Assembly: GCA_964415885.1 (NCBI GenBank) | Contig: CAYQCE010000030.1 | Coordinates: 1-39,024, forward strand | Reading direction: 5' to 3' | Length of the DNA: 39,024 nucleotides | Origin: CAYQCE01 sp964415885 | Lineage (GTDB): Bacteria > Zixibacteria > MSB-5A5 > JAABVY01 > JAHJOQ01 | Shown here: in pieces, positions 8,855 to 15,244 of the stretch | Numbering within the stretch: position 1 is the first letter of the stretch | How the letters are laid out: the number at the start of each line of letters is the position of its first letter | Notes under the pieces: model-generated | Seen by the model: the letters and a program-made list of their open reading frames with translations, nothing else | Told to the model about the DNA's origin: nothing | Database searches by the model: none | Translations under genes and position numbers: made by a program

Positions 8855-8962
8855 GTGTCGGCGATTGAATCACAGCTCGTCGAAACGTGGTGGATACACA
8901 ATCGTGTTATGCTGCACCTGATCGTCAGTATTCCGAGGAGGCGTTTTCCGCACGTTGAGTGA
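8855..8962 (+). pseudogene. DinB-like gene, N-terminal fragment cut by a repeat
   Basis: AAGGAG lies 8 nt before GTG 8855 and the ORF runs for 35 codons. The start (SAIESQLVETWWIHNRVMLHL) resembles the first helix of DinB/YfiT-like four-helix proteins, which commonly open with LLETWxIHNRxNLYLL. Family resemblance then stops and the frame closes at TGA 8960, exactly where MITE copy 2 begins (about 8953). The remaining helices and the metal-binding His residues are absent. I read this as a gene truncated when the repeat inserted or recombined. The ribosome site is intact, so a 35-residue peptide could still be made. Confidence 0.5.
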
Positions 8963-9094
8963 GTGTGGCGAGCGCGGCAATCTCGAAGTTGCCATATAGT
9001 GTTGCCTGACTATGAGACCGCCATGTCGGCCCACCCTTGCGGGACTCCTCGAGATGACGGGTTTTCCGGCGATACAGGCTTTGTAAACAAGCCC
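8953..9094 (-). repeat. MITE-like dispersed repeat, copy 2 (reverse, one end missing)
   Basis: Reverse orientation relative to copy 1. The block CGGCAATCTCGAAGTTGCC and the run GACTCCTCGAGATGACGGG match the family, and the terminal AACAAGCCC is preserved at 9094. About 30 nt of the other terminus are missing or replaced where the element meets the DinB-like fragment. Confidence 0.65.
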
Positions 9095-9216
9095 TTTGGT
9101 CCGGGCTGTCCATCTTTCAGTGGGTATCTTCCGAGAACGGCTGGAACAGATGATTACCACCAATGCCCCTAACAGACCACTTGCGGTGATCGCATGACAT
9201 CGTTAGATTCGGATCG

Positions 9217-11340
9217 ATGACCAACTCATCTGACAAGCTCAAGACCGGATCGCCGCCCATCCGGCAATCGGCATATCTTGCGATAGTGCCGGGGGCGATC
9301 GCGTTTGTCATCTACATGATCACGGCATGCCGCTCGGTCTACATAGGCGATGCCGGCGAGTTCGCGCTCGCACTCGATTCGCTCGGGATATGTCACCCGC
9401 CGGGATACCCGCTGTTCACGATTCTCGGCAGGATATTCGTCGCCGCGCTGACATTCCTCCGCCCGGTATTTGCTGCGGGGATTTTCAATATCATAGTTGC
9501 GAGTGCGGCTGTCTCGTTCGTTTACCTGATCTTCCGCCGAACGCTCGGCGCCCAGTCAGCGTTCGCGCTCAGCATGATCTGGGCATTCACACCTGTCTTC
9601 TGGGCCGAGACGGTCGGGATCGAAATCTATGCGCTCAATGTTCTGCTCGTTGCAGCGGCCTACCTCTCGCTTGAATCGAAGCATCCGAGAAAATGGTATA
9701 TCGCAATCTACCTGTTTGGCCTGTCGCTGACTAATCACCCTTCTGCCCTGTCGCTCGCACCCGCGATTCTTTATCTCTTTGTGGCGGAGAAGGCGTACCG
9801 GAAGACCAGACAGATTCCGGTTCTGATACTGCTCCTCGCGATCGCGGGCACGGTATATCTCTACCTGCCGATCAGGTCTGCGCTCGACCCAATCTCCAAC
9901 TGGGGCAACCCGGAGACGACCGAAGCGCTCGTCGATCACATGACACTCGAGCAGTACTCCGGATGGGTGAGTCAGTCATTCGAGGGAATCTACATCGCGA
10001 TCTCGCTCTATTTCCGCACAATAATAGAATCGTGGTGGTGGCCGGGACTGATCCTCGCGGTTATCGGTGGAGTGTTCGGCATTCATCGCGGGAGCAAACG
10101 GACAGTTATGGCGCTTCTGATACTAGTGACTGCACTCTTTCTGTCATCATCTCACCAGGCGCTCAACTACGACCCATTCTACCTCATCCCGCTTTTCGCG
10201 ACTCTGCTCCTGATCTCAGAGAATATCGAGTTGCTTCGAGTGCGAAGCAGTTCGCCGATCCTGAATATCGTTACCGCTACCGGAGTCTCATTTCTGGCGG
10301 CTGTCCTGCTGCTGACCAATCTCAAATCGATGGATAAGTCGGATTACAAGCTCGCGGAGGAGTACGGGAAACTTCTGCTCGATACCGCCGGGGATGGCGA
10401 CCTGTTGACCGCCGGTGATATTAACTCATTCCCGGCAGTCTATCTCCGGTATTCGGAGGGATACCGGACCACAGTCGATGTTTATGACCGATCGATACGG
10501 AAGCACGCCCTTATGCGGAAGGCGGAGGAGGTAACGAACTACCTGTATGACGATTACTACACGGCTCGCAACGCATATTTGAGCACAGCATGGTATCCTG
10601 TCTACCTCTCGAAATCGCACTACCTGACGCTTGAGGGCTGGTATGAGACTCCGACCGGCCTGTTCACTTATGGCATTCTGTACGCGGTGAGTTCTCTGCT
10701 GGATGAGCCGCCGGAAGTACCGGTCTATCCTATTGAGTATGATCCGGGTGATCCGCTATCAAGACAGCTCCTGGCGAATCTTGATCTGGCTCGCGGAGAG
10801 CAGATTCTGGCCTCGAATCCGGAGGACAGCTCAGAGGCAAGGCGTTCTCTCGAACGGGCGCTGCTCCGCTTCGAGCATGATCCGAGAGCGCTTCCGCTGA
10901 ATGAAATCGGCATGTTTTTTCGCAGATCCGGCGAGCATGGTCTCGCTCTGCGAGCGTATGAGGACGCGCTCGAGAAGCCCGTCCTTTTCCCGTCCACGAA
11001 GCGGGACATAAAGTTCAATATATCCAACGTCTACAAGGACCTCGGGAACGCAGCGCACCAGTCGAACAATTTCGAGAGAGCCCTTCAGATGTATACGCGT
11101 GCCCTCGAGTACGACGAGGGGAACCCGCAGCTTCTGATGAACATCGGGCTTATCTATCTGCAGAATCTCGGCAATCCGGAGGCCGCACGGGAATATCTGA
11201 ACCGATATCTCGAGCTTCGGCCGGATGACAATGGCGTTAGAAACCTGCTTCCTCAGGGCTCGTTGAAAAAGTCAGTACCGCTGGAAAAGCTGTCATCGCG
11301 AGGAATCCCGCGGAGGCGGAATGACGCGGCGATCTCATAG
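9217..11340 (+). CDS. DUF2723 polytopic membrane protein with C-terminal TPRs
   Basis: A 707-residue membrane protein of the DUF2723 family (GT-C-like, distantly related to protein O-mannosyltransferases). The diagnostic N-terminal motif is YIGDAGEFALA followed by LGICHPPGYPLF. About ten helices fill residues 20-355, then comes an extracytoplasmic region. Tetratricopeptide repeats occupy about 555-675 (for example ERALQMYTRALEYDEGNPQ). It probably acts in lipid-linked sugar transfer to envelope proteins or glycans, by inference. The native reading ends near residue 680. The last 27 codons and the stop lie inside MITE copy 3, so the C terminus has been replaced by repeat-encoded sequence (GSLKKSVPLEK onward). 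No ribosome site is obvious before ATG 9217. Confidence 0.85.
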   Translation: MTNSSDKLKTGSPPIRQSAYLAIVPGAIAFVIYMITACRSVYIGDAGEFALALDSLGICHPPGYPLFTILGRIFVAALTFLRPVFAAGIFNIIVASAAVSFVYLIFRRTLGAQSAFALSMIWAFTPVFWAETVGIEIYALNVLLVAAAYLSLESKHPRKWYIAIYLFGLSLTNHPSALSLAPAILYLFVAEKAYRKTRQIPVLILLLAIAGTVYLYLPIRSALDPISNWGNPETTEALVDHMTLEQYSGWVSQSFEGIYIAISLYFRTIIESWWWPGLILAVIGGVFGIHRGSKRTVMALLILVTALFLSSSHQALNYDPFYLIPLFATLLLISENIELLRVRSSSPILNIVTATGVSFLAAVLLLTNLKSMDKSDYKLAEEYGKLLLDTAGDGDLLTAGDINSFPAVYLRYSEGYRTTVDVYDRSIRKHALMRKAEEVTNYLYDDYYTARNAYLSTAWYPVYLSKSHYLTLEGWYETPTGLFTYGILYAVSSLLDEPPEVPVYPIEYDPGDPLSRQLLANLDLARGEQILASNPEDSSEARRSLERALLRFEHDPRALPLNEIGMFFRRSGEHGLALRAYEDALEKPVLFPSTKRDIKFNISNVYKDLGNAAHQSNNFERALQMYTRALEYDEGNPQLLMNIGLIYLQNLGNPEAAREYLNRYLELRPDDNGVRNLLPQGSLKKSVPLEKLSSRGIPRRRNDAAIS

Positions 11341-11429
11341 TCAGGCAATACTATACGGCTGCTTTGAGATTGCCACGCTCGCTACGCTCATTCGCAAAGA
11401 CCGAGGTTCTGGGGTTTCTCAACAAGCTC
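11256..11429 (+). repeat. MITE-like dispersed repeat, copy 3, overlapping a CDS end
   Basis: A 174-bp copy with termini GGGCTCGTTGAAAAA and CTCAACAAGCTC. Its core is nearly identical to copy 5 (26546) across the segment that starts GACGCGGCGATCTCATAG. The left 85 bp are translated as the C terminus of the DUF2723/TPR protein and supply its TAG stop at 11338. Confidence 0.8.
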
Positions 11430-11442
11430 CGTCAGTAGGGCC

Positions 11443-12192
11443 TTAGATCATCAACCCACCGCCGCTGACCGGGATGTATGCACCGGTGACGAATTGTGCG
11501 TCATCGGACGCGACTGCGAGCACCGCCTTCGCGACATCCAGCGGTTCACCGATTCTCCTCAGTGGAGTCATCGCGGCAATCTGTGCCCGTCGCTCATCGG
11601 GGACATTCGCAGTAGCGTCGGTCTTTATCAATCCGGGCGCGATTGTATTTGCGCGGATACCATGAGGGCCGAGCTCGAAAGCCAGGGCTTTCATGAACCC
11701 ATCGATACCCGATTTTGCGGTCGTGTGCGCCAAAAATCCGGGCGCGGCCGTTCGCGAAAGGCCGCTCGAAATCCCAACAATACAGCCGGACTTTCGCTCT
11801 ATCATCGTCGGCACAACCAGTTTTGCGGTGTGGAAAAAGCAGTTCATTTCGTCCCGAACTTTGGTCATAAACTCGTCGTGGGTCATATCGACAAACGACT
11901 TCATTGGTACCTTGGCGCCGGCGTTGAGCACGAGAATATCGACCTTGCCGAGCTCGGTCTCGACCTTTTCGACCAGCTCTTTGGCTGCCGAGTAGTCGCG
12001 AACATCCGCCTGAATTGCAATCGCCTTGCCGCCCTTGACGGTTATAGCGTTCACGACAGAATTCGCAGCCTCGCTGTTCGCGAAGAAATTCACGGCGACC
12101 GCGGCGCCATTCTCAGCCAGAACCTGCGCTGTAGCTGCGCCAATACCGCGACTCGCTCCGGTAACGAGCGCTATTTTGCCGTCCAACCTCAT
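11443..12192 (-). CDS. Short-chain dehydrogenase/reductase with Tyr-to-His change
   Basis: A 249-residue Rossmann-fold SDR of the FabG-like classical type. The cofactor motif TGASRGIG is at about residues 11-18, with VLNAGA (NAG motif) near the middle and the C-terminal PVSGGG. The catalytic tetrad has Ser143 and Lys160, but the position of the essential Tyr is His156 (HTTAK instead of YxxxK; codon CAC, one base from TAC). This should impair classical catalysis unless His substitutes or the base is a sequencing error. The start ATG 12192 has AAGGAG 7 nt upstream; the longer frame to 12234 lacks a site. It is transcribed divergently from the DUF6125 gene. The substrate is unknown. Confidence 0.9.
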   Translation of the reverse strand: MRLDGKIALVTGASRGIGAATAQVLAENGAAVAVNFFANSEAANSVVNAITVKGGKAIAIQADVRDYSAAKELVEKVETELGKVDILVLNAGAKVPMKSFVDMTHDEFMTKVRDEMNCFFHTAKLVVPTMIERKSGCIVGISSGLSRTAAPGFLAHTTAKSGIDGFMKALAFELGPHGIRANTIAPGLIKTDATANVPDERRAQIAAMTPLRRIGEPLDVAKAVLAVASDDAQFVTGAYIPVSGGGLMI

Positions 12193-12246
12193 ATTTGTCT
12201 CCTTTCGCAATTCGCAAGTATCGTCGATCAACATAGTTCTAAACCG

Positions 12247-12274
12247 TTGACAAGTCCAGACTGATCCTTATTTT
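12247..12274 (+). promoter_or_regulatory. Candidate promoter for the DUF6125 gene (leaderless position)
   Basis: TTGACA (12247-12252), a 16-nt spacer and TATTTT (12269-12274) lie so close to ATG 12282 that transcription would start at or next to the ATG. No ribosome site precedes that ATG, which fits a leaderless transcript. Confidence 0.45.
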
Positions 12275-12281
12275 ATCGCGC

Positions 12282-12791
12282 ATGAGTCTTATTGAAATGA
12301 CACACGACCAGATTAAGGCACAGGTCGAGGAGATGGCGAAGCGATGGCTCGCCATGGATGGTCTCTGGTTTCAGGCGGCCGAGCAAAAATTCGGTATGGA
12401 TGCAGCAATCGAGCTCGACAAGGAGGCGTGGAGACGATTTTCGCCTATCGAGGCGAAACGTATCATGAACTTCCTCGGAATCGAGCCGGGTGGTGGCCTC
12501 GATGCGTTAGCACGATGTCTCGATTATCGGTGCTATGCCTATATCAACGAGCAGGAGATCGAGAGGGTCGACGAGAACACACTCGTCCTCAAGATGATCA
12601 AGTGCCGCGTACAGGACGCCCGCCACAGGAAGAACATGGACCCGTTTCCATGCAAAGAGGTGGGCATTATCGAGTACGAGACTTTCGCCAAGACCGTCGA
12701 TCCGCGAATCGAGAGCAGGTGTATCGCCTGTCCGCCGGATGAGGAGAAACGCGATTTCTGGTGCGGCTGGGAGTTTAAGCTGACCGACTGA
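12282..12791 (+). CDS. DUF6125-family cytosolic protein
   Basis: A 169-residue soluble protein I recognise as DUF6125. Conserved stretches include WLAMDGLWFQAAEQKFG, AWRRFSPIEAKRIM, INEQEIERVDENTL and KTVDPRIESRCI. Several Cys residues are spread over the C-terminal half (KCRVQDAR, PFPCKEVG, RCIACPPD, WCGWEF), a pattern compatible with binding a metal or Fe-S cluster, although no biochemical role is established that I know of. There is no signal peptide or membrane helix. ATG 12282 is chosen because a promoter-like element ends 7 nt upstream; ATG 12297 is an alternative. It is a stand-alone gene, 110 nt before the rhodanese gene. Confidence 0.8.
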   Translation: MSLIEMTHDQIKAQVEEMAKRWLAMDGLWFQAAEQKFGMDAAIELDKEAWRRFSPIEAKRIMNFLGIEPGGGLDALARCLDYRCYAYINEQEIERVDENTLVLKMIKCRVQDARHRKNMDPFPCKEVGIIEYETFAKTVDPRIESRCIACPPDEEKRDFWCGWEFKLTD

Positions 12792-12901
12792 ACAAGCTCT
12801 TCAGCGGGAACCTTTTTACGCACGGTTGTATTATCTAATTGACCGCAGTGACACGGCGATCTGTATCATATAACGACTGAATATCGATAGACGAGACATC
12901 G

Positions 12902-13423
12902 ATGAACAGACTCCTGAAAGAGATACTAATAATCCTCGCAATCTCATTTGTCGCCGGATTGATCAACAACAGTTTGTCACACAATCGTGTCGCCTGGATT
13001 GGAAGCTGGCCGAGTATCTCCGACGCCGAGGACGACACGACCTGGAACTGCCTATCGTGCGAACCCGGCGATCCGCCGCTTCTGAATCTCTCCGAGGCAT
13101 CCGCCCTCTATCAGAATCCCGAGGTTATCTTCGTCGATGCCCGCTTCCCCGAGGAATATGAGGCGGGACATATCTTGAACGCGATCAACCTGCCTTTTGA
13201 GGGTACCGATGAGGAATTTCATACTCATCTCGATAAGCTCAAAGAGACGACAGATTCGCTGGCCGAGATAGTCACATATTGCTCCGGCGAGGAGTGCGAA
13301 TCGAGTCTTCATCTCGCGCGGTATCTCCGTGATGACGAGGGGTTCGAGAACGTCAGGATTTTCTATGGCGGATGGCGCAGATGGGCGGATGCGAATCTAC
13401 CGACCGCAGGAACGGAAGAGTAG
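12902..13423 (+). CDS. Membrane-anchored rhodanese-like protein
   Basis: A 173-residue protein with one N-terminal hydrophobic helix (LLKEILIILAISFVAGLI), a short linker containing CLSCE, and a rhodanese domain (about 60-168) with the family motifs VDARFPEEYEAGHI and the active-site loop YCSGEEC. Cys127 is the persulfide-forming residue, and a second Cys (132) closes the loop. The domain should face the periplasm. Its TAG stop is 3 nt before the ATG of a MauE/DoxX protein, so the two are co-transcribed and probably work together in periplasmic sulfur or thiol chemistry. A possible promoter includes TATAAC (12869-12874). No ribosome site is evident. Confidence 0.88.
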   Translation: MNRLLKEILIILAISFVAGLINNSLSHNRVAWIGSWPSISDAEDDTTWNCLSCEPGDPPLLNLSEASALYQNPEVIFVDARFPEEYEAGHILNAINLPFEGTDEEFHTHLDKLKETTDSLAEIVTYCSGEECESSLHLARYLRDDEGFENVRIFYGGWRRWADANLPTAGTEE

Positions 13424-13426
13424 AGT

Positions 13427-13891
13427 ATGAAAGACCTTGTTTCGAACAAATACCTGACTCTTGTATTCCGAGTGATTCTGGGCGTAGTGTTTATCTACGC
13501 TTCAGTCGACAAGATCATCCATATCGATCAATTCGCCCGCTCGATATATTATTACCATGTCGGTCCCGGCTGGTTAGTCAATTTCATGGCGATCTTCATG
13601 CCATGGGTCGAGCTGTTCGCCGGTGTCTGTCTGATCGTTGGCCTCTACCCGAGAGGTGCAACGGCGCTCATCGGAGCGATGCTCGTTTTGTTCCTGATTG
13701 CTCTTACTATCGTCTACATAAGAGGTGTGGATATTAGTTGCGGCTGTTTTTCGGTCTCGGACCGTGCCAAAGGTCCCGCGCTGTCACTGATATGGCGTGA
13801 CCTGCTATTGCTGGTGATGACGATCCAGGTTTTCTTTTTCGGCCGGAGTTTTCTATCGATACACAAGATCGAGGCGAACGACGCGAAATAG
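13427..13891 (+). CDS. MauE/DoxX-family membrane protein
   Basis: A 154-residue four-helix membrane protein of the DoxX/MauE superfamily. Helices lie at about 10-30, 45-70, 75-100 and 118-140. The opening FRVILGVVFIYASVDKI and the central CGCF motif (DISCGCFSVSD) are typical of MauE-like proteins, which support disulfide or quinone-linked maturation of periplasmic proteins. The paired Cys facing the membrane surface could exchange electrons with the rhodanese encoded immediately upstream (3-nt gap), which is the main clue to its job. Convergent with the VOC gene at 13905 (13-nt gap, no terminator seen). Confidence 0.88.
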   Translation: MKDLVSNKYLTLVFRVILGVVFIYASVDKIIHIDQFARSIYYYHVGPGWLVNFMAIFMPWVELFAGVCLIVGLYPRGATALIGAMLVLFLIALTIVYIRGVDISCGCFSVSDRAKGPALSLIWRDLLLLVMTIQVFFFGRSFLSIHKIEANDAK

Positions 13892-13904
13892 GCATCGAGC
13901 GGGT

Positions 13905-14240
13905 TCAAAACGCCTCCGGTTCCTCCCAGAGATTGAACACGAATCCGAAAGGGTCGCGTACGTAGTTGTCGTTGCCTTTGCCGTTCCATGCCAAGACTGA
14001 ACAGCCCGCCTTCAGAAGCTCAACTCTTGCCTCTTCGAGATCGGGCACAAGCAACTCCATCACAACGCCGCCGAACTTGCCCTTCTCCAGAAATATCCGA
14101 TTCTGATGGCCATCCAGCTCGAGACTTTCTTCCTCCGGGTCATCCTTGACCTCGAACCCGAGGACATTCTTGTAGAACTCAGCGGCGCCGGCGAAATCAT
14201 CCGTTTGAAGGCTGATACATTTCGAGAACCTGTATGGCAT
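13905..14240 (-). CDS. VOC (glyoxalase-fold) family protein
   Basis: A 111-residue single-domain vicinal-oxygen-chelate protein with two beta-alpha-beta-beta-beta modules (FSKCISLQTDDFAGAAEFY and VVMELLVPDLEEARVELLKAG). Typical ending RDPFGFVFNLWEEP. Most such small VOC proteins bind a divalent metal and act on small electrophiles, or resist antibiotics as dimers; the substrate cannot be read here. ATG 14240 has AAGGAG 6 nt upstream. That AAGGAG overlaps the last codons of the preceding VOC gene (stop at 14244), so translation is coupled. Last gene of an HD-VOC-VOC operon. Confidence 0.87.
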   Translation of the reverse strand: MPYRFSKCISLQTDDFAGAAEFYKNVLGFEVKDDPEEESLELDGHQNRIFLEKGKFGGVVMELLVPDLEEARVELLKAGCSVLAWNGKGNDNYVRDPFGFVFNLWEEPEAF

Positions 14241-14243
14241 CAC

Positions 14244-14624
14244 TCACTCCTTCGATTCGATTGAAAATCGGTGTCCTTCGGGGTCGGTGCAATCGCAAAC
14301 GAGTATCCCGGGCGAAGCTTCTCGTATCTTGCCCAGCTCGACTCCTCGACTCAGAAGTTCCGCTCTAACCTTCTCGACATCATCCACTTCGAACACGAAG
14401 CCGGCGGAATCCTGTCCTATTTTGCCCTCGCCGCCACCATGGAGGGCGAGAGTACATTCTCCGGTATCGAACGTCTACCAGTATTCGTTGCTGTAGTCAT
14501 CACGGTTGCGGGGAAATGTCACCGGCAGGCCGAGTTTGTGGCGATAGAATTCAACCTCCGCATTCATATCCTCGACGAACAGAATGACCTTGCTGATATG
14601 CCCTAATTTCACTGCCCCCCTCAT
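14244..14624 (-). pseudogene. VOC-family gene interrupted by an in-frame amber codon
   Basis: Reading from ATG 14624 gives a complete VOC protein of 126 residues apart from one TAG at codon 50 (14475-14477). Before it lies ISKVILFVEDMNAEVEFYRH, ending NEYW; after it comes TFDTGECTLALHGGG and a normal second module ending DPEGHRFSIESKE. The reading frame is unchanged, so this is a point stop, not a frameshift. Homologues usually have a small hydrophobic residue there (W-V-x-FDTG), so a recent nonsense mutation, a sequencing error or readthrough are all possible. The ATG directly abuts the TAG stop of the HD gene upstream, so it is translationally coupled to it. Confidence 0.8.
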
Positions 14625-15164
14625 CTAAGCCAGATTTTTGAATGGCAGAAAGGTCATGAAATCGGCATGGTGCACGATGTACGCCTCGGCCGATCTTTTC
14701 ACCATGTCACCCTCGCCGGCGTGCGCCGCGATGATGTGGCAGACCGTCTCCGGCAGCCCGCACTCCATTGCAAGCCCCACTCCCGAGAACGGATGCCGCA
14801 CGAACTTGCCATATCGGCTCTGGACAGCCTTGCCGTCCTTCTTCTCATATTCAAGGAGCTTACCGACATCTGCGAGGATCGCGCCCGAAACAACCACGTC
14901 CAGATCGATCGGCAGGTTTTCCTTAAAGAAATGGATCATCTTTTTCGCCGACTCATACGCCACATGAACGACCGCTCTCTTATGCTCCATGAATGTCACC
15001 GGGCAATCCTTGATCAGGAGCGTGAATGGAATTTCGTCGAGGTCATCAGCAGTCAATGGGCTTCGCTCCAGCGCGAGAGCCCACGTTCGCGCCGTCTTGT
15101 CTCTCAGTTCCTCATCCTTGATCCATTCGAGTTCCGGCCACAGTTTTCTGGCGTCTTCCAGCAT
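14625..15164 (-). CDS. HD-domain protein with an altered HD dyad
   Basis: A 179-residue soluble protein of the HD phosphohydrolase superfamily. Recognisable parts are the first His region (FMEHKRAVVHVAYESAKKM), the HD helix, RHPFSGVGLAMECGLPE and HIIAAHAGEGD, then HHADFM near the end. The defining His-Asp dyad reads Ala98-Asp99 (ILADVGKLLEY, where most relatives have LLHDVGKL). Metal binding may therefore be reduced, or this may be a subfamily trait. ATG 15164 has AAGGAG 7 nt upstream and a consensus-like promoter 40-70 nt further. First gene of a three-gene operon with two VOC genes (stop-start junctions of 0 and 3 nt). Confidence 0.85.
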   Translation of the reverse strand: MLEDARKLWPELEWIKDEELRDKTARTWALALERSPLTADDLDEIPFTLLIKDCPVTFMEHKRAVVHVAYESAKKMIHFFKENLPIDLDVVVSGAILADVGKLLEYEKKDGKAVQSRYGKFVRHPFSGVGLAMECGLPETVCHIIAAHAGEGDMVKRSAEAYIVHHADFMTFLPFKNLA

Positions 15165-15201
15165 AATCTACTCCTTGATTCCACGGTTGTAATTCTCGCG
15201 G

Positions 15202-15231
15202 AATATACAGCCAGTGTCGGTGAAATGTCAA
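15202..15231 (-). promoter_or_regulatory. Candidate promoter of the HD-VOC-VOC operon
   Basis: On the minus strand TTGACA (15226-15231) and TATATT (15202-15207) are separated by 18 nt. The HD-gene ribosome site follows about 25 nt downstream of the -10 box. Confidence 0.55.
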
Positions 15232-15244
15232 TCTGATGCGTGAC

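Noticed and set aside
8953..9172. Short ORFs inside repeat copies as small proteins
   Set aside because: They are not conserved between copies; the element looks non-coding.
11494..12264. 256-residue plus-strand frame over the SDR gene
   Set aside because: The minus strand encodes a clear SDR with a strong ribosome site; the plus frame has no similarity.
14475..14477. TAG in the VOC gene as pyrrolysine
   Set aside because: VOC proteins are not known Pyl proteins, no pyl genes are visible, and one TAG is more simply a mutation or error.
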